A DNA stretch of 64,000 nt, taken from Herbiconiux solani NBRC 106740 (GTDB taxonomy: Bacteria; Actinomycetota; Actinomycetes; Actinomycetales; Microbacteriaceae). The DNA lies in NCBI RefSeq assembly GCF_001571005.1, contig NZ_BCST01000005.1, positions 248,001-312,000 of the forward strand, read 5' to 3'. Shown here in pieces: positions 36,327 through 45,249 of the stretch. How positions within the stretch are numbered: position 1 is the first letter of the stretch; each line of letters begins with the position of its first letter. The position numbers and the translations under genes were made by a program. Below the pieces are notes generated by a model that saw only the letters and a program-made list of their open reading frames with translations, ran no database searches and was not told where the DNA came from.

Positions 36327-36587
36327 ATGCGCGCACTCCGAACAACCCGCGAGTCCTCCTCGGACGACGACGAGCACGACCCGGAGGGCCCGACCCTCTC
36401 GAGCGAGTGGTCGCGCATCCGAGGCCTGATGCTCGCGGCCGAGGTGCGGCGCGACGAAGCGGATGCGGCACTCGAGCGACTCGCCGAAGGCCGCTACGGC
36501 ACGTGCCTGAGCTGCGGGCGGCCGATCGCCGCCGGGCGGCTCGAGGCACGGCCCACCGCTGCCCTCTGCGTGGACTGCGCCGCCTGA
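36327..36587 (+). CDS. DksA/TraR-type zinc-finger protein, N-terminus uncertain
   Basis: From the first available ATG the product is 86 aa with a four-Cys zinc finger (CLSCGRPI ... CVDC) and the coiled-coil stretch EVRRDEADAALERLAEGRYG. Family members bind RNA polymerase through the secondary channel. In-frame sequence from 36243 (TTPDPRTAERLTALQDAALDE...) reads as the missing first helix, but it contains no ATG, GTG or TTG and is preceded directly by the TGA of the upstream ORF. Either translation starts unusually or the N-terminus is lost. Confidence 0.6.
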   Translation: MRALRTTRESSSDDDEHDPEGPTLSSEWSRIRGLMLAAEVRRDEADAALERLAEGRYGTCLSCGRPIAAGRLEARPTAALCVDCAA

Positions 36588-36603
36588 CGCCCGGGAACTG
36601 CGC

Positions 36604-36912
36604 CTACTTCTGAGATGCAGCCGTGCCGTCGTCGCCGCCGAGCTCCCAGGGCAACGGCCCCTCGAGCTCGATCGGCTCCTCCGGCGGGGTGTCGAACCCG
36701 CCCGGCCGCTGCACCCGGCCGAAGAACCCCATCTGGTTCGACTTCGGCAGCGACGACTCCGCCACGGCCTCCTCGGCCGGGGTCTCGCCCGCGCGGCGCC
36801 GGCCGAAGTACCGGTCGCGCAGGCGGGCGTTGAAGCTCTTGGGGCCGGACTCGTCCGGGGTGCCGTCGTCGTGCATCCGCTTCTCGTCGCCCATCGGGCT
36901 CTCCTCGCTCAT
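36604..36912 (-). CDS. Conserved hypothetical protein
   Basis: 102 aa, hydrophilic, with basic RLRDRYFGRRRAG (about 31-43) and Pro/Glu-rich C-terminus ending in PLPWELGGDDGTAASQK. No membrane segment and no recognised domain. The ATG overlaps the argA stop (ATGA), so it is translated with argA. A second ATG at codon 7 could be the start. Confidence 0.5.
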   Translation of the reverse strand: MSEESPMGDEKRMHDDGTPDESGPKSFNARLRDRYFGRRRAGETPAEEAVAESSLPKSNQMGFFGRVQRPGGFDTPPEEPIELEGPLPWELGGDDGTAASQK

Positions 36913-37427
36913 CGCAGGTGCTTCAGCATGCGCGTGTTGCCGAGGGTGTTCGGCTTGACGCGGGCCAGGTCGAGGAACTCGGCGACACCCTCGTCGGGCG
37001 AGCGCACGAGCTCGGCGTAGACCTCGGGCTCGACCAGGGCGAGCGGCGAGGCCGTGTAGCCGTTGCGCTCGAAGAACGGCACCTCGAAGGTGAGGCAGAA
37101 CAGGCGCGAGAGGCCGAGGTCGAGCGCTTCGGCCTCGAGGGCCTCGAGCAGCGCGTGCCCGATGCCGCGGCCGAGCCAGTTCTCGTGCACGGCGAGAGTG
37201 CGCACCTCACCCAGGTCTTCCCAGAAGACGTGGAGGGCGCCGCAGCCGACCGGCGTGCCGTCGGCCGTCTCGGCGATGCGGAACTCCTGCACGGCCTCGT
37301 AGAAGACCACCGCGTCCTTGCCGAGCAGGATGCGTCGCTGCACCAGCGGCTCCACGAGCGACTGGATCCACGGGACATCACTGGTGCGCGCCCGCCGCAC
37401 GGTGACGGGCGTCTCGCTCGAACTCAT
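36909..37427 (-). CDS. argA: Amino-acid N-acetyltransferase (N-acetylglutamate synthase, Rv2747 type)
   Basis: Stand-alone GNAT, 172 aa, resembling the short mycobacterial N-acetylglutamate synthase that starts arginine synthesis from glutamate and acetyl-CoA. Family-specific segments: VRRARTSDVPWIQSLV at the start, FYEAVQEFRIAE, GCGALHVFWEDLGEVRTLAV and the tail VAEFLDLARVKPNTLGNTRML. The ATG at 37427 is chosen; the open frame continues to 37481 but through a repeat and without a ribosome site. Follows clpC by 117 bp on the same strand. Confidence 0.87.
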   Translation of the reverse strand: MSSSETPVTVRRARTSDVPWIQSLVEPLVQRRILLGKDAVVFYEAVQEFRIAETADGTPVGCGALHVFWEDLGEVRTLAVHENWLGRGIGHALLEALEAEALDLGLSRLFCLTFEVPFFERNGYTASPLALVEPEVYAELVRSPDEGVAEFLDLARVKPNTLGNTRMLKHLR

Positions 37428-37457
37428 CCCTCCAGCGTACCCGCCCCGGAAAGCCGA

Positions 37458-37518
37458 CGACCCGTCAGTGCTTGTCGCCATCCCGGAGGAATAGGGGCAA
37501 GAACTGACGGGTCGAGGA
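37458..37518. repeat. Palindromic intergenic repeat, copy 2
   Basis: Left arm CGACCCGTCAGTGCTTGTCGCC and right arm beginning GGGGCAAGAACTGACGGGTCG form an imperfect inverted repeat. Both arms share the CGACCCGTCA(G/C)T(T/G)(G/C)TTGTCGC core with copy 1 after radA. It sits directly downstream of clpC, before argA. Confidence 0.7.
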
Positions 37519-37544
37519 AGGGGTGGCGCTCGGGTGCTGCGGGG

Positions 37545-40073
37545 TTAGTCGAGGTCTCCGAGGGCCGCGGCCGCGGCAGCCGCGGAGGCCTGCTGCTCGT
37601 CGCCACCGGCGCCGATCGCGCCGACCGCCACGGGCTCCCGCGAGGTCTGCACGAAGGTGAACTTGCCGTCTTCGAAGTCGACGTGCACGTGGTCACCGGC
37701 GTTCAGCTCACCCTGCAGGATGCGCTCGGACAGCTGGTCCTCGACCTCGTGCTGCATCGCGCGACGCAGCGGGCGGGCACCGAGCGAGGGGTCGAAGCCG
37801 ACCTCGATCAGGCGCTCCTTGGCGGCGAGCGTGAGCTCGATCGTCATGTCGCGGTCGAGCAGACGGTCGCGCAGGCGCTTGATGAACAGATCGACGATCT
37901 GCAGCAGCTCGACCTTGTTCAGCTGCGGGAAGACGATCGTGTCGTCGACGCGGTTGAGGAACTCCGGCTTGAAGTTCTTCTTCAGCTCCTCCGACACCTT
38001 GGCCTTCATGCGGTCGTACGAGGTCGACTCGTTGCCGGACACCTGGAAGCCGATGGGCGAACCCGTGATGTCCTTCGTGCCGAGGTTGGTCGTCATGATG
38101 ATGACCGTGTTCTTGAAGTCGACGACGCGACCCTGGCCATCCGTCAGCCGGCCCTCTTCCAGAACCTGGAGCAGGGAGTTGAAGATGTCCGGGTGGGCCT
38201 TCTCGATCTCGTCGAACAGCACCACGGAGAACGGCTTGCGGCGCACCTTCTCGGTGAGCTGGCCGCCCTCTTCGAAGCCGACGAATCCGGGAGGGGCACC
38301 GAACAGTCGCGAGACCGTGTGCTTCTCGCCGTACTCGGACATGTCGAGGGAGATCAGCGCGTTCTCGTCGTCGAACAGGAACTCGGCGAGCGCCTTGGCG
38401 AGCTCGGTCTTACCGACACCCGTGGGGCCGGCGAAGATGAACGAACCCGAGGGGCGCTTCGGGTCCTTCAGACCGGCGCGGGTGCGGCGGATCGTGCGGG
38501 ACAGCGCAGCGATGGCCTCGTTCTGGCCGATGACGCGCTGGTGCAGCGCCTTTTCCATGAACACGAGGCGAGCGGACTCCTCCTCGGTCAGCTTGAACAC
38601 CGGGATGCCCGTGGCCTGGGCCAGGACCTCGGCGATCAGGCCCTCGTCGACGATGCCGGAGGTCTGGATGTCTCCCGACTTCCACTGCTTCTCCAGGCGC
38701 AGACGCTCGCCGAGGAGGTTCTTCTCCTCGTCGCGGAGGCTCGCGGCCTTCTCGAAGTCCTGATCCTCGATCGCGGCCTCCTTCTGGCCACGGACGGCGG
38801 CGATGCGCTCGTCGAACTCGCGGAGCTCCGGCGGGGCCGACAGGATCGACAGCCGCAGGCGGGCGCCGGCCTCGTCGATCAGGTCGATTGCCTTGTCGGG
38901 GAGGAAGCGGTCCTGCACGTAGCGGTCGGCGAGGTTCGCGGCGGCGACGATCGCGCCGTCCGTGATCGACACCTTGTGGAACGCCTCGTACTTGTCGCGG
39001 AGGCCCTTCAGGATGTTGATCGCGTGGGGCAGCGACGGCTCGGCGACCTGGATCGGCTGGAACCGGCGCTCGAGCGCCGCATCCTTCTCGAAGTGCTTGC
39101 GGTACTCGTCGAGCGTGGTGGCACCGATGGTCTGGAGCTCGCCACGGGCCAGCAGAGGCTTGAGGATCGACGCCGCGTCGATCGCGCCCTCGGCCGCACC
39201 GGCGCCGACGAGGGTGTGGATCTCGTCGATGAAGGTGATGATGTCGCCGCGGGTGCGGATCTCCTTCGTGACCTTCTTCAGGCGCTCCTCGAAGTCTCCG
39301 CGGTAGCGGGAGCCGGCGATCAGCGAACCGAGGTCGAGCGTGTAGAGCTGCTTGTCCTTCAGGGTCTCGGGCACGTCGCCGCGCACGATCGCCTGGGCGA
39401 GGCCCTCGACGACGGCGGTCTTGCCGACGCCGGGCTCACCGATCAGGACGGGGTTGTTCTTGGAGCGGCGGGAGAGGATCTGCATGACCCGCTCGATCTC
39501 CTTCTCGCGCCCGATCACCGGGTCGAGCTTGTTGTCGCGCGCCGCCTGCGTGAGGTTGCGGCCGAACTGGTCGAGGATCTGCGACCCCTTGTCGGGGGCC
39601 TGGTCGTTGCCGCCGACCGCGACCTGCTCCTTGCCCTGGTAACCGGAGAGCAGCTGGATGACCTGCTGCCGGACGCGGTTCAGGTCGGCGCCCAGCTTCA
39701 CGAGCACCTGGGCGGCGACGCCCTCGCCCTCGCGGATGAGGCCGAGCAGGATGTGCTCGGTGCCGATGTAGTTGTGGCCGAGCTGCAGCGCTTCGCGCAG
39801 CGACAGCTCGAGGACCTTCTTCGCACGGGGCGTGAAGGGGATGTGCCCGGTGGGCTGCTGCTGTCCCTGACCGATGATGTCTTGAACCTGCTCGCGCACG
39901 GCGTCGAGCGAGATGTTCAGCGACTCGAGCGCCTTCGCGGCGACTCCTTCGCCCTCATGGATCAGGCCGAGCAGGATGTGCTCGGTACCGATGTAGTTGT
40001 GGTTGAGCATCTTGGCTTCTTCTTGCGCCAAGACGACGACACGACGGGCTCGGTCGGTGAATCTCTCAAACAT
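37545..40073 (-). CDS. clpC: ATP-dependent Clp protease ATP-binding subunit ClpC
   Basis: HSP100 unfoldase, 842 aa, which feeds substrates to ClpP. Two Clp_N repeats (1-145), AAA1 with Walker [10 protein letters not shown] (212-220) and FIDEIHTL, a UVR/middle domain (about 421-456), and AAA2 with GPTGVGKTE (549-557); a ClpP-docking loop is expected in AAA2. The C-terminus ends in an Ala-rich stretch. GGGAGA lies 5 nt before the ATG. Upstream 40112-40189 holds several inverted repeats that may carry ClgR-type control. Confidence 0.98.
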   Translation of the reverse strand: MFERFTDRARRVVVLAQEEAKMLNHNYIGTEHILLGLIHEGEGVAAKALESLNISLDAVREQVQDIIGQGQQQPTGHIPFTPRAKKVLELSLREALQLGHNYIGTEHILLGLIREGEGVAAQVLVKLGADLNRVRQQVIQLLSGYQGKEQVAVGGNDQAPDKGSQILDQFGRNLTQAARDNKLDPVIGREKEIERVMQILSRRSKNNPVLIGEPGVGKTAVVEGLAQAIVRGDVPETLKDKQLYTLDLGSLIAGSRYRGDFEERLKKVTKEIRTRGDIITFIDEIHTLVGAGAAEGAIDAASILKPLLARGELQTIGATTLDEYRKHFEKDAALERRFQPIQVAEPSLPHAINILKGLRDKYEAFHKVSITDGAIVAAANLADRYVQDRFLPDKAIDLIDEAGARLRLSILSAPPELREFDERIAAVRGQKEAAIEDQDFEKAASLRDEEKNLLGERLRLEKQWKSGDIQTSGIVDEGLIAEVLAQATGIPVFKLTEEESARLVFMEKALHQRVIGQNEAIAALSRTIRRTRAGLKDPKRPSGSFIFAGPTGVGKTELAKALAEFLFDDENALISLDMSEYGEKHTVSRLFGAPPGFVGFEEGGQLTEKVRRKPFSVVLFDEIEKAHPDIFNSLLQVLEEGRLTDGQGRVVDFKNTVIIMTTNLGTKDITGSPIGFQVSGNESTSYDRMKAKVSEELKKNFKPEFLNRVDDTIVFPQLNKVELLQIVDLFIKRLRDRLLDRDMTIELTLAAKERLIEVGFDPSLGARPLRRAMQHEVEDQLSERILQGELNAGDHVHVDFEDGKFTFVQTSREPVAVGAIGAGGDEQQASAAAAAAALGDLD

Positions 40074-40111
40074 GTCTGTCTCCCTGGTCGCCAGGGCCGG
40101 AGGATGGCGAC

Positions 40112-40128
40112 CGTTAGGAAGAGACTAA
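40112..40128. promoter_or_regulatory. Inverted repeat in clpC leader
   Basis: GTTAG-N7-CTAAC, a perfect 5-bp inverted repeat 39 bp upstream of the clpC start. AT-rich against its surroundings; could be part of the promoter or a regulator site. No named family matches with confidence. Confidence 0.3.
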
Positions 40129-40154
40129 CCAGCGCGAGGGGCCCCGACAGCCCC

Positions 40155-40172
40155 TGTTCGCCCTGGGCGTGA
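40155..40172. promoter_or_regulatory. ClgR-like box
   Basis: TGTTCGCCCTGGGCGTGA contains CGCC-N3-GGCG flanked by TT on one side, close to the actinobacterial ClgR pattern CGCYNANRGCG. ClgR activates clpC and clpP genes in related bacteria, and this lies 82 bp upstream of clpC. Confidence 0.4.
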
Positions 40173-40189
40173 CTCGCATTTCGAGTCAC
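40169..40189. promoter_or_regulatory. Perfect 21-bp dyad between clpC and pirin genes
   Basis: GTGACTCG-CATTT-CGAGTCAC: 8-bp perfect arms around 5 nt, abutting the ClgR-like box. It lies 96 bp upstream of clpC and 45 bp upstream of the divergent pirin ATG, a good place for an operator acting on either gene. It is not the HspR HAIR sequence. Confidence 0.5.
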
Positions 40190-40233
40190 CTCCGCAGGCC
40201 CCGTGCCCGCGAGGCGATCGTAGGATGACGGGC

Positions 40234-41355
40234 ATGAGCAACCTGGAGGAGAAGCCCTCCGAGACCTGGATGGAATGCGACGCGGTCGCCCTCGCGCGGG
40301 AGGTGGCGCCGGCGGTGGAGCTGATCGCCGCCCGCGAGGTGCCGCTCGGCGGGCCGCGCGCGATGACCGTGCACCGCACCCTGCCGAGCCGGCAGCGCAC
40401 GATGATCGGCGCCTGGTGCTTCGCCGACCACTACGGGCCGTCGCCGGTCTCGGAGACCGGGGGCATGGTCGTTCCGCCGCATCCGCACACCGGGCTGCAG
40501 ACCGTGAGCTGGCTGTTCGAGGGCGAGATCGAGCACCGCGACAGCGTGGGCAGCCACGCCTTCGTGCGGCCGGGGGTGCTCAACCTGATGACCGCGGGGC
40601 GCGGCATCTCGCACTCGGAGGTCTCGACGGCCCGCACGACGTCGCTGCACGGGGTGCAGCTCTGGGTCGCGCTGCCCTCCGCCTCCCGCGACACCGCTCC
40701 CTTCTTCGAGAGCCACGAGGCGGTCCGGCTCCGGATCGGCGACGCCGAGATCGCCGTGTTCGTCGGCGAGCTGGGCGGGGCCTCCGTGGGCGCGACGACC
40801 TTCAGCCCGCTCGTGGCGGCCGAGATCCTGCTGCCCGCAGGCGGCCGGGCCGAACTGCCGGTGCGCCCCGGCTTCGAGTACGGGGTGCTGGTGGATGCGG
40901 GGCCCGTCGCGGTCGACGGCGTCACGGTCGCGCGCACCGAGCTCGCGTACACCGGGCTCGGCCGGCAGAGGATCGTGCTCGGCGCCGGGGACGAGCCGGT
41001 GCGGGTCGTGCTGATCGGCGGGGCTCCGCTGGACGAGCAGATCCTGATGTGGTGGAACTTCGTCGGGCGCAGCCACGAGGAGATCGTCGCCTACCGGGCC
41101 CAGTGGCAGCGCGAGTCGGGCGCGCCCGAGCCGGACGACGCACCGGCGCCGCTCGGCGGGTCAGCGGCCGCCGGCGGGTCAGCGGCCCTCGGCGCGTCCG
41201 CGGCGCTCGGCGAGACCTCGGCCGAGGCGGCCGACCCGTCGCATCCGGAGTCCGTCGTGTCCCTCCCCCGCTTCGGCGCGAGCGACCACCACTTCGAGGG
41301 CTCGCCCCTGCCCGCGCCCGCACTCCCCACGGTGCGCCTCAAGCCCCGCCCCTAG
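40234..41355 (+). CDS. Pirin family protein
   Basis: Bicupin, 373 aa. The N-terminal cupin carries the metal site PPHPHTGLQTVSWLFEGEIEHRDS (two His, a His and Glu) and the pirin hallmark LMTAGRGISHSE. Pirins act as quercetin dioxygenases or redox/iron-sensing regulators. The C-terminal 75 residues are an Ala/Gly-rich repeat (GGSAAAGGSAALGASAALG) absent from the core family. Divergent from clpC; the ATG at 40234 is preferred over 40225 by spacing only. Confidence 0.9.
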   Translation: MSNLEEKPSETWMECDAVALAREVAPAVELIAAREVPLGGPRAMTVHRTLPSRQRTMIGAWCFADHYGPSPVSETGGMVVPPHPHTGLQTVSWLFEGEIEHRDSVGSHAFVRPGVLNLMTAGRGISHSEVSTARTTSLHGVQLWVALPSASRDTAPFFESHEAVRLRIGDAEIAVFVGELGGASVGATTFSPLVAAEILLPAGGRAELPVRPGFEYGVLVDAGPVAVDGVTVARTELAYTGLGRQRIVLGAGDEPVRVVLIGGAPLDEQILMWWNFVGRSHEEIVAYRAQWQRESGAPEPDDAPAPLGGSAAAGGSAALGASAALGETSAEAADPSHPESVVSLPRFGASDHHFEGSPLPAPALPTVRLKPRP

Positions 41356-41368
41356 CTCAGGCCGCGGC

Positions 41369-41737
41369 TCACCAGAACCCGAGGTGGTCGCCGAGGATCT
41401 TCGTGCTCGATGATCGGCACCTCGACGAAGGCCAGCGAGATGCCCACCGCGAGGGCGTCGATGCTCGTGGCCACCGCCAGCAGCAATAGCTCGCGCACGC
41501 GGAGGCGCTGGTCGTCCTTGCCGTCGTCGGAGCCGGTGAAGGCGTCCCAGATCATCTTGCCACCGATCACCACCAACAGGCCGAAGGCGATCCTGTGGTC
41601 GACCGGGGCGATGAAGGAGTTGAAGCTCGTTTCGAGCAGCCAGCCGATCAGGGGCATGACCGCCTGGAAGACCCCGAAGGTGAGCGCGATGATGACGGCG
41701 TCGCGCAGCACGAAGCGACGCATGCAGCCCTTTGCCG
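41369..41737 (-). pseudogene. mntP: Degraded manganese efflux pump MntP
   Basis: An intact stretch (MRRFVLRDAVIIALTFGVFQ ... VATSIDALAVGISLAFVEVPII) matches the centre of MntP (about 190 aa), including the second conserved Asp motif SIDALAVG. The first membrane helix with the MDAFA motif is missing: coding begins at an AKG remnant right after the cardiolipin synthase stop. After VEVPII the frame breaks; another frame then reads KILGDHLGFW-stop, a typical MntP C-terminus ending at 41369. So there is an N-terminal loss and an internal deletion of roughly 60 residues. It cannot encode a working exporter. Confidence 0.75.
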
Positions 41738-41741
41738 AGGG

Positions 41742-43214
41742 CTACTGGATGGCCGAGGTGAGGCGGGCCAGGTTGTCGAGGATGGTGGAGCGGAGGGGCT
41801 GCTTGCGCCACTCCTCGAGGGTGAGCTCGCGACTGACCGCGCGGTAGCCGTCCTCGACCTGGCGCATCTGCTCGACGAACTCGTGGCCGCGCACCATCAG
41901 CGAGACCTCCATGTTGAGGCTGAACGAGCGCATGTCCATGTTCGACGACCCGATCACCGCGACGTCGTCGTCGATCGTGAAGTGCTTGGAGTGCAGGATG
42001 TACGGGGCCTGGTACATGAAGATCCGCACCCCCGCCCGCAGCAGCACCTCGTAGTACGAGCGCTGGGCGTGGTAGACGAGGGCCTGGTCGCCGATCTCGG
42101 AGACGAACAGCTGAACCTCCACGCCGCGCTCGGTCGCGGTGGTGATGGCGTACATCATCGAGTCGTCCGGCACGAAATAGGGGCTCGTGATGATGATCTT
42201 GCGCTGCGCGTTGTAGAGCAGGGCCAGGAACAGGCGCAGGTTGTTCTCACCGTCGAACCCGGGGCCGGAGGGGACCACCTGCATGTCGAGGGCATCCGGC
42301 TCGTCCTCGATCACGTCGTCGGTGATCGCGCGGGTCTCGCGCAGCAGCAGCTCACCGCTCTCGCTGAACCAGTCGGTGATGAAGATCGCGTTGATGCCCG
42401 CGACGATCGGGCCCTCGAGCCGCGTCATCAGGTCTTGCCACTTGAGGCCCCGTTTGAGGTTGCCGCGCTTGTTGTAGCTGCGGTCGACCACGTTCTGCGA
42501 GCCCATGTAGGCGACCTCGCCGTCGATCACGAGCACCTTGCGGTGGTTGCGGAGATCGGGCCGCTGCCACTTGCCCTTCAACGGCTGCACGGGGAGCATG
42601 AAGTGCCAGGAGACCCCCATCGCGTTCAGCTTCTTGACGGTCGCACGGTGGCCGGGGGCGCGCACCGAGGCGATGTGGTCGAGCAGCACCCGAACGGTGA
42701 CACCGCGTTTGACCGCGGCGTCGAGCGCCTCGAAGAACGGCTTCGTGGTCTTGTCGTACGAGAGGATGTAGAACTCGGCGTGCACGTAGCGGTGCGCCTT
42801 CTGGATGTCGGCCGTCATCTGCCGGATCGAGTCGTCGTAGTCGCCGATCAGCGTGGCCGTGTTGCCGCCGACCAGCGGCATCGCGCCGAGATTGCGGTTC
42901 AGCTCGACGACGCTGCGGAACCACGGCGGCCACGGGTGGTCGTCGCTGACCTTCTCGATGCCCTCGGTGGTCTCGATGATGAACTCGTTGATCGCGTGCT
43001 GCTTGTCGCGCCGCGACTTGGGCAGCTTGTAGCTCCCGATCAGGAGGAAGAGCAGGAACCCGACGTAGGGCAGCACGAAGATGGCCATGAGCCACGCGAT
43101 GCCGGTCGAGGGCCGGCGGTTGCGCGGCACGACGATGACCGCGATGACACGGATGACGAAGTCGATCGCGAGCAGGGCGAGCACCACGGCGACGGCCATG
43201 TCGGAACTCCCCAC
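41742..43214 (-). CDS. cls: Cardiolipin synthase (phospholipase D family)
   Basis: Two N-terminal membrane helices (VAVVLALLAIDFVIRVIAVIVV; IAWLMAIFVLPYVGFLLFLLIG), then two PLD catalytic motifs: HRKVLVIDGEVAYMGSQN and HSKHFTIDDDVAVIGSSN, 490 aa. It condenses phosphatidylglycerol molecules (or PG with CDP-DAG) at the membrane to form cardiolipin. Transcribed in the same direction as lysS with a small membrane-protein gene between. A decayed mntP follows directly. Confidence 0.93.
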   Translation of the reverse strand: MGSSDMAVAVVLALLAIDFVIRVIAVIVVPRNRRPSTGIAWLMAIFVLPYVGFLLFLLIGSYKLPKSRRDKQHAINEFIIETTEGIEKVSDDHPWPPWFRSVVELNRNLGAMPLVGGNTATLIGDYDDSIRQMTADIQKAHRYVHAEFYILSYDKTTKPFFEALDAAVKRGVTVRVLLDHIASVRAPGHRATVKKLNAMGVSWHFMLPVQPLKGKWQRPDLRNHRKVLVIDGEVAYMGSQNVVDRSYNKRGNLKRGLKWQDLMTRLEGPIVAGINAIFITDWFSESGELLLRETRAITDDVIEDEPDALDMQVVPSGPGFDGENNLRLFLALLYNAQRKIIITSPYFVPDDSMMYAITTATERGVEVQLFVSEIGDQALVYHAQRSYYEVLLRAGVRIFMYQAPYILHSKHFTIDDDVAVIGSSNMDMRSFSLNMEVSLMVRGHEFVEQMRQVEDGYRAVSRELTLEEWRKQPLRSTILDNLARLTSAIQ

Positions 43215-43272
43215 TGCGGCTCCCCTCCGACGATTCCCTCAGGGATACCGTAGCGGGTCGGAGCGGACGCGC

Positions 43273-43452
43273 TTATTCGGACGCGGTCTTGGCCGGGAGG
43301 CCCAGCCGGCGGCGCTCTTCGGCCTCGATCTTCGCCAGCGCGCGGCGCTCGGACTTGTCCGACCGCAGGAGCGCACGCATGATGAACCAGAACACCAGGC
43401 CGATCAGCACGGTCGGTGCCAGGGCGGCGATCACGGGCAGGAAGTCGTTCAT
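43273..43452 (-). CDS. Small single-span membrane protein
   Basis: 59 aa: MNDFLPVIAALAPTVLIGLV start, one helix (about 7-25), then a charged cytoplasmic tail (RSDKSERRALAKIEAEERRR). Stop TAA. It lies between lysS and cls on the same strand. Such short proteins with a hydrophobic N-terminus and Arg/Glu tail are common and unnamed in Microbacteriaceae. No function known. Confidence 0.6.
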   Translation of the reverse strand: MNDFLPVIAALAPTVLIGLVFWFIMRALLRSDKSERRALAKIEAEERRRLGLPAKTASE

Positions 43453-43537
43453 CGGAGCGATTCTACGGCACGCACCTGGGGGTCGTGCCCGGGACTCCCG
43501 TCCAGGAGCCCCGCCCTGACGGCGGCGCCCGGCAGGA

Positions 43538-45052
43538 TCACTTCACCAGGGGGAAGAGGATGGTCTCGCGGATGCCGAGGCCGGTGAGGGCCATCAGCAG
43601 TCGGTCGATGCCCATCCCCATCCCGCCCGAGGGCGGCATGCCGAACTCGAGGGCGCGCAGGAACTCCTCGTCGAGCTGCATGGCCTCGTCGTCGCCGGCC
43701 GCGGCCTGCCGCGCCTGCTCGACGAAGCGCTCGCGCTGGATGACGGGGTCGACCAGCTCGGAGTATCCCGTCGCCAGCTCGAAGCCGCGGATGTACAGGT
43801 CCCACTTCTCGACGACGCCCTCGATCGAGCGGTGCGCGCGGGTGAGCGGGCTGGTCTCGACCGGGAAGTCGAGCACGAAGGTGGGGCGCACGAGCGAGCC
43901 CTTGACGAAGTGCTCCCAGAGCTCTTCGACGAGCTTGCCGTGGTTGGGCAGGTGCACCTCGACGCCCTCGCGGTCGGCGAGCGCCTTGAGGTCGGCGACC
44001 GAGGTCTGCGGAGTGATCTCGACGCCGGCCGCCTCGGAGAGCGAGTCGTACATGCTGATGCGGTCCCACTGACCGCCGAGGTCGTACTCGGTGCCGTCGG
44101 CCCAGGTGACCACGTGCGATCCCGAGGTCGCGAGGGCGGCGTTCTGGATGAGCGTCTGCGTGAGCTCGGCGATGCTGGTGTAGTCGCCGTACGCCTCGTA
44201 GGCCTCGAGCATCGCGAACTCGGGCGAGTGCGTCGAGTCGGCGCCCTCGTTGCGGAAGTTGCGGTTGATCTCGAAGACCCGGTCGATGCCGCCGACGACG
44301 GCGCGCTTGAGGAAGAGCTCGGGCGCGATCCGGAGGAACAGCTCGGTGTCGAAGGCGTTGGAGTGCGTGACGAAGGGGCGGGCCGCGGCGCCGCCGTGCA
44401 TCGTCTGCAGCATCGGCGTCTCGACCTCGAGGTAGTGCCGGTCGGCGAAGGTGGCGCGGAGGGATGCGGTGGCCAGGGCGCGGGTGCGGACGACGTTCCG
44501 CGCCTGGTCGCGCACGATCAGGTCGAGGTAGCGGCTGCGCATCCGGGTCTCCTCCGACAGCTCGGAGTGCAGGTTGGGCAAGGGCAGCAGGGCCTTGGCC
44601 GCGATCTTCCACTCCGCGACCATCACGGAGAGCTCGCCGCGGCGGGAGGAGATGACCTCGCCCGAGACGAAGAGGTGGTCGCCGAGGTCGACGAGCTCCT
44701 TGAAGTCGGCGAGCGACTCCTCGCCGACGACGGCGAGCGAGACCATGGCCTGGATGCGGGTGCCGTCGCCGGACTGCAGCGAGACGAAGCAGAGCTTGCC
44801 GGTGTTGCGGAGGTGCACGACGCGGCCGGCGATGCCGACGGTCTCGCCCGAGACCTCGTCGGCGGCGAGGTGGCCCCACTTGGCGCGGACCGCGGGGATC
44901 GTCGTGGTGACCGGCACCGAGACCGGGTAGGCGCCCGCGCCGGACTCGTTGAGCTTGTCGCGCTTGGCCAGGCGCACGGCCTTCTGCTCGGAGACCTCGT
45001 CGTCGGTCAGCTCGGCGGGGGCGGTGGGGTTCTGCGCGGATGCGTCGGTCAT
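43538..45052 (-). CDS. lysS: Lysyl-tRNA synthetase, class II
   Basis: LysRS, 504 aa. N-terminal OB-fold anticodon-binding domain ([22 protein letters not shown]) and class II core: motif 1 near LEVETPMLQ, motif 2 [20 protein letters not shown], motif 3 [16 protein letters not shown]. It charges tRNA-Lys. The ATG at 45052 has AAGGAG 10 nt upstream. It follows panC on the same strand, with a hairpin between. Confidence 0.97.
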   Translation of the reverse strand: MTDASAQNPTAPAELTDDEVSEQKAVRLAKRDKLNESGAGAYPVSVPVTTTIPAVRAKWGHLAADEVSGETVGIAGRVVHLRNTGKLCFVSLQSGDGTRIQAMVSLAVVGEESLADFKELVDLGDHLFVSGEVISSRRGELSVMVAEWKIAAKALLPLPNLHSELSEETRMRSRYLDLIVRDQARNVVRTRALATASLRATFADRHYLEVETPMLQTMHGGAAARPFVTHSNAFDTELFLRIAPELFLKRAVVGGIDRVFEINRNFRNEGADSTHSPEFAMLEAYEAYGDYTSIAELTQTLIQNAALATSGSHVVTWADGTEYDLGGQWDRISMYDSLSEAAGVEITPQTSVADLKALADREGVEVHLPNHGKLVEELWEHFVKGSLVRPTFVLDFPVETSPLTRAHRSIEGVVEKWDLYIRGFELATGYSELVDPVIQRERFVEQARQAAAGDDEAMQLDEEFLRALEFGMPPSGGMGMGIDRLLMALTGLGIRETILFPLVK

Positions 45053-45206
45053 GCGGAACGGGTCTCCTTGAGGTCGCGCCCAGTTTACCGGGCGCGTCGG
45101 GCGCCCCGGGAGCAGGGACGGGGAAGGTCGACGGGCGAGCGGGGATGGGAGTGGGAGTCCCATGCGAAAGTCGCTATCGTCGTGCCCCGGGGGGCCATGG
45201 ACAGGT

Positions 45207-45237
45207 CACCGTGACGATCGTGGGGGTCGTCACGGTG
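45207..45237 (-). terminator. Hairpin downstream of panC
   Basis: CACCGTGACGA / TCGTCACGGTG form a perfect 11-bp stem with a 9-nt loop, starting 12 bp past the panC stop. There is no clear T run, so termination may be partial and lysS may be read through or use its own promoter. Confidence 0.6.
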
Positions 45238-45249
45238 GCCGCTCCGGCG

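Noticed and set aside
37428-37481. N-terminal extension of ArgA by 18 codons
   Set aside because: The extension reads through the palindromic repeat, has no ribosome site and does not resemble the family start.
36918-40172. A 1084-codon plus-strand open frame opposite clpC
   Set aside because: It mirrors clpC codon by codon, is low-complexity Glu/Leu/Arg-rich, has no ribosome site and no recognisable domain; high GC bias creates such antisense frames.
41595-43253. A 552-codon plus-strand frame opposite cardiolipin synthase
   Set aside because: Antisense shadow of a gene with two intact PLD motifs.
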